18,562 nt of DNA from Proteobacteria bacterium SG_bin5 (GTDB taxonomy: Bacteria > Pseudomonadota > Alphaproteobacteria > Sphingomonadales > Sphingomonadaceae), in contig LWDI01000001.1 of the NCBI GenBank assembly GCA_002083475.1, positions 1 to 18,562 on the forward strand, given 5' to 3'. Of this stretch, positions 1 through 6,876 are shown piece after piece. Every line of letters starts with the position of its first letter. The first letter of the stretch is position 1. Position numbers and translations under genes: made by a program. The notes under the pieces are model-generated. The model did not search any database and was not told where the DNA came from. It was given only the letters and a program-made list of their open reading frames with translations.

Positions 1-837
1 CCGCTGCCGCAGGGCGCGCCGGCGCTCCCCGCGCAAGCGGGCCAGCCGCTCGCCGCCGCGCAGCAGGGCTGGCAGACCGCGCAAGGCGCGTGGCGCCAGG
101 GTCAAGCGCAGGCGGGGCAATGGCAGGGCGGCCAGTGGCAGGGTGGACAGTGGCAGGGTGGACAGTGGCAGGGCCAGGCGCCGAACGGCCAATGGCAGGG
201 CGGCTAGCAGGGCGGCGGGCGCTGGGAAGCGGGGACGCGCGCCCCGGGCGGCTGGCGCGGCTATCGCCGGCTCGAGCGCGGCGCGCGCCTGCCCGGCTAT
301 TGGACCGCGCCCGATTTCGTGATCGTCAATTGGCAGGGCTATGGCCTGCCGGTGCCGCCCCAGGGCTATCATTGGTCGCGCTATTATGACGACGCCGTGC
401 TGATCGACGCGCGGGGGCGCGTCTATGACAGCGTGAGCGGGCTCGACTGGAACGTCTATGCCTATTCCGGCGATTATTCGGGCAGCTACGCCAATGGCGC
501 GCGCTGGCAGGGGACTTATCAGGGCCAATATGTCGCGCCGCCGGCGGTGACTTATTCGGCGCCTTCCCCCGTGGTGCAGCCGCTGCCGCCGCAAGGCTAT
601 GTGCAAAGCTATGGCGCGGGCGCCTATGCGAGCGGGGTGACGGTGAACGGCCAATTCTACGCGACCCCGCCGGGCGCGCTGACGACCGTGACGGTCACCC
701 AGGCCGCGCCGATCGTCGAGACGCGGACGGTGACCGAATATGTGACGGAATATCGCACCGTGCGCGCGAAGCGAGTGGTGAAGCGGCCGGTGAAACGGTG
801 GAAGCGGCCAGTTTGCGGGTGTGGGTGTTGCAAGTAA
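1..837 (+). pseudogene. RcnB-family protein gene, 5'-incomplete and interrupted by an in-frame stop
   Basis: The reading frame enters from outside the window and stays coding to the TAA at 835-837, except for one TAG at 205-207. The part before the stop is a low-complexity Gln/Gly/Trp region ending in QWQGG repeats. After the stop comes a recognisable RcnB-type domain (GWRGYRRLERG, LPGYW, PPQGYHWSRYYDDAVLIDA, about codons 84-140 of the window), then a Tyr/Pro/Val-rich stretch, a basic segment and a cysteine-rich end (VCGCGCCK). RcnB-type proteins are small periplasmic proteins; E. coli RcnB is linked to nickel/cobalt homeostasis, but the many sphingomonad paralogues have no proven role. The TAG sits exactly where a CAG would continue the repeat, so one C-to-T change explains it. 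After it the first in-frame start is GTG at 319, inside the domain and without a ribosome binding site, so a separate downstream gene is unlikely. A sequencing error or readthrough cannot be excluded. Confidence 0.65.
118..204 (+). repeat. 15-bp in-frame tandem repeat encoding QWQGG
   Basis: The unit CAR-TGG-CAG-GGY-GGN encodes Gln-Trp-Gln-Gly-Gly. Copies start at 118, 133 and 148, a fourth at 163 ends in GGC-CAG instead of GGY-GGN, and another copy lies at 190-204 after a short interruption (APNG). The copies at 133 and 148 are identical at the DNA level, suggesting recent duplication by slippage. The codon following the last copy is the TAG that interrupts the gene. Confidence 0.85.
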
Positions 838-906
838 ACGATTTAAACGGCCAACGCTTCTTCAATCACTTTCCATTTGAGACTTTTATTCGGAGCGTTT
901 TCGTTG

Positions 907-935
907 AAGCTTCTTGCGGAGCTTATTCTATTTTT
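907..935 (+). terminator. possible intrinsic terminator downstream of the RcnB-family gene
   Basis: AAGCTTC (907-913) can pair with GGAGCTT (918-924) using one G-U pair around a TTGC loop, and a T-rich run (TTATTCTATTTTT) follows directly. It lies 70 nt after the TAA at 837, in the right orientation to end rightward transcription. The stem is short and the region is AT-rich, so a chance hairpin is a real alternative. Confidence 0.35.
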
Positions 936-1033
936 GAGTGAAAACGATTTATTCATTGATAAAGCGGGATAATGAAACAATAGTAAAGACCGGCAAACGG
1001 TAGTCCTTTGATTTCCATTTTATTAATTAGTCC

Positions 1034-1051
1034 AGATAATGCACATTATCT
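1034..1051. repeat. 18-bp perfect palindrome overlapping the stop codon of the membrane-protein gene
   Basis: AGATAATG (1034-1041) and CATTATCT (1044-1051) are exact reverse complements around a CA centre. The right arm covers the TAA stop (1046-1048, minus strand) of the neighbouring membrane-protein gene. It could be the stem of a leftward terminator, although only a loose A/T-rich stretch and no clean T run follows, or a protein-binding dyad. Confidence 0.4.
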
Positions 1052-1552
1052 TCGATTGGAAATAAACTCTTTTTCGATATAGAAAAGTAAAGCGATCGAG
1101 ATGCACAGTAACGGCGCAACAACTGCATCTGTCCAATCGACGCTTGTGTCGGAAATAATAAGCATGATGGCGGATGCTAAACCCAATATAACTGGGTCTA
1201 TTGCCTCATCTGGCCCCGGCGTAAAAAGCATGTACGAGAGCTCAAAAGCAGCAGAATAAGTCAAAGCATTCCCTACTATTCCTAGAGTAGGCGTTTCAAT
1301 TATATAGGTTGGTATTTTATCAGAATTTAATATTCCCGCTCCCGCCAATATCTTAATGACAATCATTGTTGCCGTAACGATCCTGGTAAGCATCTGAAAT
1401 ATTGTTCTAACCAGATGCGCCCAAGGTTCTAAAAAGTGATATAGATAATTGCCGTATTTTATTTGATCATTGACTTGAGTAGGGCTTGGAATTCTGCTAT
1501 AGCTTTTAAATAAATTCCAATAATATTTCAGTTTACCCATTATCACGTCCAT
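1046..1552 (-). CDS. hypothetical multi-pass membrane protein in an AT-rich island
   Basis: I do not recognise a family for this 168-residue protein. The N-terminal 50 residues are polar and aromatic (KLKYYWNLFKSYSRIP). Four hydrophobic stretches follow: about 51-75, 90-110, 118-134 and 142-159. The C-terminus is charged (EKEFISNRR). There is no classical signal peptide; an inner-membrane location is the simplest inference. The start could be ATG 1552 or ATG 1540; the second has a GGA about 8 nt upstream and gives 164 residues. The coding sequence is far richer in A+T than every other gene here (one 60-base line nearby is about 33% G+C) and uses codons rare in its neighbours, such as ATA, TTA and AAT, which points to acquisition by transfer. 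It stands alone, with no mobile-element gene beside it. Accessory roles such as immunity or defence are possible, but nothing in the sequence shows one. Confidence 0.6.
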   Translation of the reverse strand: MDVIMGKLKYYWNLFKSYSRIPSPTQVNDQIKYGNYLYHFLEPWAHLVRTIFQMLTRIVTATMIVIKILAGAGILNSDKIPTYIIETPTLGIVGNALTYSAAFELSYMLFTPGPDEAIDPVILGLASAIMLIISDTSVDWTDAVVAPLLCISIALLFYIEKEFISNRR

Positions 1553-1577
1553 TCATTACGAATATTACCAATGTCGC

Positions 1578-1587
1578 TGAACGTTCA
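1578..1587. promoter_or_regulatory. 10-bp palindrome upstream of the membrane-protein gene
   Basis: TGAACGTTCA is a perfect dyad about 26 nt upstream of the ATG at 1552, where an operator could lie. A loose sigma-70-like pair further upstream on the minus strand is TTGACT (complement of 1628-1633) and GATACT (complement of 1607-1612), spaced only 15 bp. None of this goes beyond a candidate in AT-rich DNA. Confidence 0.2.
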
Positions 1588-1786
1588 TTTGGCGATTTAG
1601 AACATAAGTATCTTGGAAACGCTTTGAAGTCAAGATGCGATCATTTAAAATGAGAATCGATATTACATTCTAGCTATTGCGACATCGGTCAGCAGAGGGT
1701 CACCGAAAGCGGCTCATTTGCAATGTTTTTTCGCGGGTGAGCTGCTTGGCAATCGGTCAAAGCTTTGGGGACCGGGAAGCGGGATT

Positions 1787-3445
1787 TTATCCCCCCTCCC
1801 AAACCATCACCCCCCCCACCCAGCTCTGCTCCACCTTCACCGCGCGCAATTCGCTCGGCGACATGAGCAGCGGGTCGCCGCCGCTCACCACGATGAAATC
1901 GGCCCACATCCCTGGCACCAGCCGCCCGAATTCCTTCTCGGCGAAGCCGGCATAGGCCCCGCCCGACGTATACGCCGCCCAGGCCGCCTCGCGCGTCAGC
2001 CGTTCTTGGGGTTGCCAGCCGCCATAGGGGTCGCCGCCCGCGTCGGTGCGGGTGAAAGCGGCGGCCCAGCCGGCGAAGGGGTCGGGGCGCTCGACGGGGT
2101 AATCGGTGCCGAACGCTAGGGCGCCGCCGACCTTCAGCATCGATGCCCAGGCATAGGCGCCGCTCAGCCGATCCGGCCCCAGCCGCGCCTCGGCCATCGT
2201 CCGGTCGCTCGGCTGGTGGATCGGCTGCATCGAGGCGATCACCCCGTTCTTGCCGAAGCGCGGCAAGTCCGCCGGATCGACGATCTGGGCGTGCTCGATC
2301 CGCCAGCGCCGGTCGCCGCCATAGGTCGGCGCCAAATCCTCGATCGCGCTCAGCACTTGCGCATTGGCGGCGTCGCCGATCGCATGGACCGCGACTTGAT
2401 AGCCGTCCATCGCCGCGCGACTCATCAGATTCTTGAGCTGCGCGTCGGAATAAAAGCCCGCGCCGCGCTGGCCGGCGGCATCGGCATAGGGCGCCTTGAG
2501 CCACGCCCCGCGCGACCCCAAAGCGCCATCGGCATAAAGCTTCACCCCCACCAGCCGCAGCTTGCCGCCATAGAGCCAAGGGGTCGGCCCGGTGACGCCG
2601 ATGCGCACCGTATCCTCCAGCCCCGCGCCATAGCTCATCACGCGGACGCGCAACGCACCCAAATCGCCCGCGCGGCGCAGCGCCTGCCAATCGTCGAGGC
2701 TGGTGCCCATGTCGGCGGTGGCGGTGACGCCGACCGAGAGCAACGCGGCCTGCGCTTTCTCGAGCGCGAGCGCGCGCTCCTTGGGGAGGGGCTTGGGCAC
2801 CGCGCGCTCGACCAGCGCCTTGGCCGCGTCGACGAACACCCCCGAAGGCGCCGCGCCCGCCTTTTCAATCCGACCGCCGGGGGGCGCGACCGATTTGGCC
2901 GTCACCCCCGCCGCCGCCATCGCCGCGCTATTCGCCCAGGCGGCGTGGCCATCCTGGCGCTCGAGCCAGACGGGGCGGTCGCCCACCGCGCGGTCGAGTT
3001 CGGCCGCCGTCGGGAAGCGGCCGAGGCCCCAGCGCTCCTGGTTCCAGCCGCCCCCCAAGATCCATTTGCGCTCGGGATTGGCGGCGGCATAGGCGGCGAT
3101 CTTGGCCAACGCCTCGTCGAGCGACTTGGTGTCGGACAGATCGAGCGTGAGCGCGGCGAAGCCCAGTTCGAGCAGATGCCCATGCGCGTCGACGAAGCCG
3201 GGGAGCACCGTCTTGCCCTTCAGATCGGCGCGCCAATCGGGGCGTTCGGGGCGTTTTTCGCCTTGCTGGAGGAGGCGGACGACGCGCCCCTCGCGGGTGA
3301 TGACGATGCCGGTGAAGCGCAAGGGCGCGCCGCGATCGTCGAGCGTGACGCCCGCGACATTGTCGATCAGCGCATCGGCTTGGGCCGGGGCGGCGAGGAG
3401 CAACGCGGCGGCGGCGGCGGCCGTTGCAATGGGCAGGCGCTTCAT
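1787..3445 (-). CDS. exported amidohydrolase family protein (YtcJ-like, amidohydrolase_3 type)
   Basis: The predicted product has 552 residues. A signal peptide is visible (MKRL, Ala/Leu core, AQA-D with cleavage expected after residue 23), suggesting the periplasm. The metal-dependent amidohydrolase barrel follows: LPGFVDAHGH with metal ligands H88 and H90, GVKLYADGALGSR with K302 (candidate carboxylated lysine), VAVHAIGDAAN (H354), RIEHAQ (H385) and GTDYP (D448). This pattern and length fit the YtcJ-like branch, whose substrates are mostly unknown; some relatives hydrolyse N-formylated or amide compounds. The start was placed at ATG 3445 because it begins the signal peptide and overlaps the TGA of the upstream gene as ATGA. 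The frame stays open further upstream, but that part is antiparallel shadow of the neighbour. Translational coupling suggests co-expression with the reductase. The family call is secure; the substrate is not. Confidence 0.9.
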   Translation of the reverse strand: MKRLPIATAAAAAALLLAAPAQADALIDNVAGVTLDDRGAPLRFTGIVITREGRVVRLLQQGEKRPERPDWRADLKGKTVLPGFVDAHGHLLELGFAALTLDLSDTKSLDEALAKIAAYAAANPERKWILGGGWNQERWGLGRFPTAAELDRAVGDRPVWLERQDGHAAWANSAAMAAAGVTAKSVAPPGGRIEKAGAAPSGVFVDAAKALVERAVPKPLPKERALALEKAQAALLSVGVTATADMGTSLDDWQALRRAGDLGALRVRVMSYGAGLEDTVRIGVTGPTPWLYGGKLRLVGVKLYADGALGSRGAWLKAPYADAAGQRGAGFYSDAQLKNLMSRAAMDGYQVAVHAIGDAANAQVLSAIEDLAPTYGGDRRWRIEHAQIVDPADLPRFGKNGVIASMQPIHQPSDRTMAEARLGPDRLSGAYAWASMLKVGGALAFGTDYPVERPDPFAGWAAAFTRTDAGGDPYGGWQPQERLTREAAWAAYTSGGAYAGFAEKEFGRLVPGMWADFIVVSGGDPLLMSPSELRAVKVEQSWVGGVMVWEGG

Positions 3446-4305
3446 TTCAGCCGCCGCACCAGCGCGCTCGTATCGTTCCGCCCACCCCCCATCGCCTGCA
3501 CCTCCGCATAAAATTGATCGACCAAGGCCGCGACCGGCAGCGCCGCGCCATTCGCGCGCGCCTCGTCGAGCGCGAGGCCCAGGTCTTTCCGCATCCAATC
3601 GATCGCGAAGCCGAAGTCGAACTCGCGCTTGGCCATGGTCGGCCACCGGTTGACCATCTGCCAGCTTTGCGCGGCGCCCCCCGAAATCGCCTCGAACACG
3701 CGGTCGAGATCGAGCCCCGCGCGCTCGGCGAAGCGCAGCCCTTCCGAAAGCCCGCCGAGCACCCCGGCGATCGCGATCTGGTTGACCATCTTCGCCTGCT
3801 GCCCCGCCCCCGCCGGCCCGACATGGACCGCGCGGGCGGCATAAGCGCGCATCAGCGGCTCGGCGGCGGCGAACGCCTCGGGCGTGCCACCGCACATGAT
3901 CGAAAGCTTGCCGGCCTCCGCCCCCGCCTGTCCGCCCGAGACCGGCGCGTCGAGCACGCGCAGCCCCCGCGCGGCGCCCTCCTCGGCGAGGCGGCGGGCG
4001 AGCATCGCCGAAACGGTGGTGTGATCGACGAACAGCGCGCCCGCGCCCAGCGTCTCGAAGGCGCCGCCCAGCCCCAGCGTCACCGCCTCCAAATCGGCGT
4101 CGCGCCCGACACAGGTGAACACCGCCTCGGCGCCCTCGGCGGCCTCGGCCGGGCTGCCCGCCGCGCGCCCGCCATGCGCCGAAACCCAGGCATCGGCCGT
4201 GGCGCGGGTGCGATTATAGACGGTCACCTGATGCCCGGCGGCGGCGAGGTGGCGGGCCATGGGCGCGCCCATCACCCCCAGCCCGATGAAGGAAATTCGT
4301 GCCAT
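3442..4305 (-). CDS. NAD(P)-dependent oxidoreductase, 3-hydroxyisobutyrate dehydrogenase family
   Basis: This 287-residue beta-hydroxyacid dehydrogenase starts with the Rossmann motif FIGLGVMGAPMA (residues 6-17). It has the substrate-binding signature DAPVSGG (119-125), the catalytic lysine region GAGQQAKMVNQ with K172, and MRKDLGLAL (K240) near the C-terminal helical domain. Members oxidise or reduce 3-hydroxyisobutyrate, tartronate semialdehyde, 6-phosphogluconate-like acids or glyoxylate/succinic semialdehyde. The substrate cannot be chosen from motifs alone, so no symbol is given. It is cytoplasmic. It is the first gene of a coupled pair: its TGA overlaps the ATG of the amidohydrolase. 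Only 56 bp separate its start from the divergent threonine ammonia-lyase start, so both promoters must lie in or very near that gap. There is no valine-catabolism gene alongside, which weakens a specific MmsB assignment. Confidence 0.92.
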   Translation of the reverse strand: MARISFIGLGVMGAPMARHLAAAGHQVTVYNRTRATADAWVSAHGGRAAGSPAEAAEGAEAVFTCVGRDADLEAVTLGLGGAFETLGAGALFVDHTTVSAMLARRLAEEGAARGLRVLDAPVSGGQAGAEAGKLSIMCGGTPEAFAAAEPLMRAYAARAVHVGPAGAGQQAKMVNQIAIAGVLGGLSEGLRFAERAGLDLDRVFEAISGGAAQSWQMVNRWPTMAKREFDFGFAIDWMRKDLGLALDEARANGAALPVAALVDQFYAEVQAMGGGRNDTSALVRRLK

Positions 4306-4361
4306 CGTGGCGGCATAACCCCGGTTCCCCCGCCGCGCCAGATGGTCTAGGCGAGCGCTTC

Positions 4362-5576
4362 ATGACCGACCTGCCCGTCTCGATCGAGGATATTCGCGCC
4401 GCCCATGCCCGCATCGCCGGCGCGATCGTGCGCACGCCGACGCTCTACAGCCGCACGCTTTCGGACGTGACCGGCGCGCAAGTGTGGCTGAAGTTCGAAA
4501 ACCACCAATTCACCGCCGCTTATAAGGAGCGCGGCGCGCTCAATACGCTGCTGCAATTGCCGGCGGAGACCAAGGGCGTGATCGCCGCCTCGGCGGGCAA
4601 CCACGCGCAGGGCCTCGCCTATCACGCGCACCGGCTCGGCATTCCGGCGACGATCGTGATGCCGCGCACCACCCCGATCGTGAAGATCACCCAGACCGAG
4701 GGGCATGGCGCGACGGTGGTGCTCCACGGCGAAACCTTCGACGAGGCGCACGCCCGCGCGAAGGAGCTCGAGATCGAGCAGGGCCTGACCTTCGTCCACC
4801 CGTTCGACGATGCGCGGATCATCGCGGGGCAAGGCACCGCGGCGCTCGAAATGCTGGAGGACGCGCCCGAGATCGACCTGTTCGTCACCCCGATCGGCGG
4901 CGGCGGGCTCATCAGCGGCATGGCGACCGTCGCGCGCGGCTGGAGCCATGACATCGGCGTGGTGGGGGTGGAGGCCGAGCTTTACCCCTCGATGTACAAT
5001 CGGGTGAAGCACACCCAATATCCGTGCGCGGGCGATACGCTCGCCGAGGGCATCGCGGTGAAGGAGCCGGGGCGGATCACCTCGGCGATGGTCGAGGCGC
5101 TGGTCGACGAGATCGTCCTCGTCTCCGAGCGCAGCCTCGAAAAAGCGGTGTCGCTGCTCGTGCAGATCGAAAAGACGGTGGTCGAGGGCGCGGGCGCGGC
5201 GGGGCTCGCCGCGTTGATCGAGCATCCCGAGCGTTTCGCCGGGCGCAAGGTCGGGCTGGTGCTGTGCGGCGGCAATATCGATACGCGGCTGCTGGCGAAC
5301 GTGCTGCTGCGCGATCTCGCGCGCTCGGGCCGGCTCGCGCGGCTGCGGGTGCGGCTGAAGGACCAGCCGGGCGCGCTGTTCAACCTGTTCCGCCTGTTCG
5401 ATCAGGAGCGGGTGAACATCATGGAAGTCTATCACCAGCGCATTTTCACCTCGCTGCCCGCCAAGGGGCTGATCACCGAGATCGAATGCGAAACCCGCGA
5501 CCGCGCGCATCTCGACCGGCTGATCGCGGCGATCGACGCGGCGGGGTATGAAGTGCAGCTGATGGAGCTGGGCTAG
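4362..5576 (+). CDS. ilvA: threonine ammonia-lyase (threonine dehydratase), medium form with C-terminal ACT domain
   Basis: This PLP enzyme converts L-threonine to 2-oxobutanoate and ammonia, the entry step to isoleucine. The 404-residue protein has a fold-type II PLP domain: the Schiff-base lysine in AAYKERGA (K55), SAGNHAQG (78-85), the PLP-phosphate loop GGGGLISG (179-186) and a late VLCGGNID motif. From about residue 325 there is one ACT-like regulatory domain (RLRVRLKDQPGALFNLF ... AGYEVQLMEL), the usual site of allosteric control. The length matches the one-ACT medium form rather than the long two-domain IlvA, so catabolic (TdcB-like) use is possible. The start at ATG 4362 gives the conserved N-terminus; in-frame codons back to 4299 would add 21 unsupported residues that overlap the divergent gene. 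It appears monocistronic: a palindromic repeat block follows the stop. Confidence 0.94.
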   Translation: MTDLPVSIEDIRAAHARIAGAIVRTPTLYSRTLSDVTGAQVWLKFENHQFTAAYKERGALNTLLQLPAETKGVIAASAGNHAQGLAYHAHRLGIPATIVMPRTTPIVKITQTEGHGATVVLHGETFDEAHARAKELEIEQGLTFVHPFDDARIIAGQGTAALEMLEDAPEIDLFVTPIGGGGLISGMATVARGWSHDIGVVGVEAELYPSMYNRVKHTQYPCAGDTLAEGIAVKEPGRITSAMVEALVDEIVLVSERSLEKAVSLLVQIEKTVVEGAGAAGLAALIEHPERFAGRKVGLVLCGGNIDTRLLANVLLRDLARSGRLARLRVRLKDQPGALFNLFRLFDQERVNIMEVYHQRIFTSLPAKGLITEIECETRDRAHLDRLIAAIDAAGYEVQLMELG

Positions 5577-5580
5577 AGCC

Positions 5581-5606
5581 AAAAAACCTCCCCGTTCACG
5601 GGAAGG
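5581..5606 (-). terminator. possible leftward-facing intrinsic terminator within the repeat block
   Basis: Read on the minus strand, CCTTCCCG-TGAA-CGGGGAGG forms an 8-bp stem with one mismatch, and TTTTTT follows. In this orientation it would stop leftward (antisense) transcription entering ilvA. It cannot act as a usual terminator for ilvA itself, because the rightward side of the hairpin is followed by GGGGGACC rather than T residues. No leftward gene lies upstream of it, so the T-tract may be coincidence at the edge of a repeat element. Confidence 0.35.
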
Positions 5607-5705
5607 GGGACCGTTCGCGAAGCGAATGGTGGAGGGGGCGGCGCCGAGAGCGGCCCCCCACCGTCGGTCGCTGCCGCGACTGCCACCTCCCCATGAATGG
5701 GGAGG
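5587..5705. repeat. REP-like bipartite palindromic element (two inverted units)
   Basis: The block holds hairpins in mirror order. CCTCCCCG/CGGGAAGG spans 5587-5606. ACCGTTCGC/GCGAATGGT spans 5610-5630 (9 bp, one G-T). A central arm pairs GGTGGAGGGGGC (5628-5639) with GGCCCCCCACC (5652-5662). GTCGC/GCGAC spans 5667-5680. CCTCCCCAT/ATGGGGAGG spans 5686-5705 (9 bp, perfect). Outer hairpins of the same CCTCCCC type on both sides of a centre near 5645 show two inverted units, the usual layout of REP/BIME elements. It is intergenic, behind ilvA. REP elements can stabilise upstream mRNA 3' ends or bind gyrase/IHF in other bacteria; any role here is inferred. Confidence 0.75.
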
Positions 5706-5739
5706 AATGATCGCCAAAGGCTTGCGCCCGAATGACTCG

Positions 5740-5787
5740 GCTTCGCGACGAAGCGCGGTTGCCGGCCGATTATTCGCCGCGGCGAAT
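5740..5787. repeat. two further palindromes between ilvA and bpt
   Basis: The gene-free stretch 5577-5943 also holds GCTTCG-CGA-CGAAGC (5740-5754) and a perfect 16-bp palindrome, ATTCGCCG followed by CGGCGAAT (5772-5787). Neither is followed by a T run. The second is a possible binding dyad about 155 bp before the bpt start, or part of the same repeat-rich spacer. I see no ORF with coding character and no RNA gene in 5706-5943. Confidence 0.45.
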
Positions 5788-5943
5788 GGGTTATGGTCAT
5801 GCCACGCGGATCATCGGCGCGACGAGGCCGCGCCCCCGCGTTAACCACCTTTCTTGGTGAATCGGCTTTTCATCACGCCGCCGAGCTTCCATAATCGATC
5901 GACACCGGCCGAAGGGCGGCCGAGCTGCAAGGACCAACGGCGC

Positions 5944-6729
5944 GTGACGGCCCCTTTTCGCTTCCCTCGCTTCTTCGTCACCAGCCCCTCGCCCTGCCCC
6001 TATTTGCCCGGGCGGCTCGAACGCAAGGTCTTCACCGAGCTCGCCGGCCCGCACGCGACCGAGCTCAACGACGCGCTCAGCCGGATCGGGTTTCGCCGCA
6101 GCCAGTCGGTCGCTTATCGCCCCAGCTGCGCGGGGTGCGCGGCGTGCGTGTCGGTGCGCGTGGTCGCGACCGAGTTCGAGCCCAACGCCACCCAGCGCAA
6201 GCTGATGCGCCGCCATGCCGATCTGGAGGTCACCGCCTGCCGCGCCTGGGCGACCGACGAGCAATATGATCTGCTCCGCCGCTATCTCGCCGCGCGCCAC
6301 CCCGGCGGCGGCATGGCGAATATGGACGAGTGCGATTATGCCGACATGGTCGAGCAATCGCCCGTCAACAGCGCGGTGATGGAATATCGCGAACCCGCGA
6401 CGCGCGGGCGGCGCGGGCGCTTGGTCGGCGCCTGCCTCACCGATCAGCAGGCCGATGGGCTATCGATGATCTACAGCTTTTTCGACGCCGATCATGAAGA
6501 GCGGCCGGGGCTGGGCAATCTCATCATCCTCGATCACATCGCGCGCGCCCGCGCGGCCGAGCTGCCCTATGTCTATTTGGGCTATTGGGTGAAGGGCAGC
6601 GCGCGGATGAGCTACAAGACGCGCTACCGCCCGATCGAGGCGCTGGGGCCGACCGGCTGGCACCGACTGAGCGACGCCATGCTCGACACCGCGCCCGCCG
6701 CGCCCCGCGTGGCGGAGCGGGTGGGGTAG
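5944..6729 (+). CDS. bpt: aspartate/glutamate leucyltransferase (arginyltransferase family)
   Basis: The 261-residue cytoplasmic enzyme transfers leucine from Leu-tRNA to proteins with N-terminal Asp or Glu, marking them for ClpS/ClpAP degradation in the N-end rule pathway. Diagnostic features are FFVTSPSPCPYLPGRLERKVFTEL at the N-terminus (C18), the cysteine cluster YRPSCAGCAACVSVRV (C62, C65, C68), and C-terminal GLSMIYSFFD, LGNLIILDHIARA and YLGYWVKGSARMSYKTRYRPIE. GTG 5944 was chosen as start: it directly precedes the conserved APFRFPRFF and has AAGGA at 5929-5933, 10 nt upstream. Possible starts at TTG 5854 or GTG 5857 would add about 30 unconserved residues. The family includes arginyl- (Ate) and leucyl- (Bpt) transferases; the short bacterial form and CxxCxxC motif favour Bpt. 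It is isolated by repeats on both sides. Confidence 0.93.
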   Translation: MTAPFRFPRFFVTSPSPCPYLPGRLERKVFTELAGPHATELNDALSRIGFRRSQSVAYRPSCAGCAACVSVRVVATEFEPNATQRKLMRRHADLEVTACRAWATDEQYDLLRRYLAARHPGGGMANMDECDYADMVEQSPVNSAVMEYREPATRGRRGRLVGACLTDQQADGLSMIYSFFDADHEERPGLGNLIILDHIARARAAELPYVYLGYWVKGSARMSYKTRYRPIEALGPTGWHRLSDAMLDTAPAAPRVAERVG

Positions 6730-6806
6730 AGGGGGCTAGCCGTTCGGTCCCGCTATGTGATGGTGTAAGATCGACATCATCGCGGCCCCGGTGCGCGACG
6801 GGGGAG

Positions 6807-6876
6807 GCAATTCAGCAGGGCAATCAGTGGCATGGCTGAATTGCTTCGTCGCCTTCGGATCCTCGCAATGACGGGA
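6807..6876. repeat. dispersed-repeat-like segment with 10-bp inverted arms
   Basis: GCAATTCAGC (6807-6816) and GCTGAATTGC (6835-6844) are exact inverted repeats with an 18-nt spacer. The right arm continues (to about 6875) into a segment whose complement reads CGTCATTGCGAGGA, then CCGAAGGCGACG, then AAGCAATTC. From memory this resembles a palindromic repeat scattered in many proteobacterial genomes. It ends just before the start of the 96-residue gene. Confidence 0.5.

Noticed and set aside
319..837. Independent small gene starting at GTG 319
   Set aside because: The RcnB-type domain begins about 20 codons earlier in the same frame, and no ribosome binding site precedes 319; the segment is the 3' part of an interrupted gene.
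838..1680. Insertion sequence or integrated phage remnant in the AT-rich island
   Set aside because: No transposase or integrase fragment, no paired terminal inverted repeats and no target-site duplication could be found at the edges.
1781..1793. GGGAT-TTT-ATCCC hairpin at the end of the amidohydrolase gene as a terminator
   Set aside because: The stem has 5 bp, overlaps the stop codon and lacks a downstream T-run on the minus strand.
3446..3895. N-terminal extension of the amidohydrolase (frame open up to 3895)
   Set aside because: The extra 150 residues are Arg/Ala-rich shadow of the reductase gene. A signal peptide and ATGA overlap mark the true start at 3445.
2216..4350. Long plus-strand open frames opposite the amidohydrolase and the reductase
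   Set aside because: They are antisense shadows; both minus-strand proteins have intact metal- or cofactor-binding motifs.
4347..5717. Long open frame on the minus strand across the threonine ammonia-lyase gene
   Set aside because: It is antisense to a protein with all family motifs, and its translation is Arg/His/Asp/Leu-rich without domains, as expected for a shadow frame in GC-rich DNA.
5854..5943. Start of bpt at TTG 5854 or GTG 5857
   Set aside because: The added residues are not part of the conserved N-terminus, and GTG 5944 has a good AAGGA ribosome binding site immediately before the conserved block.
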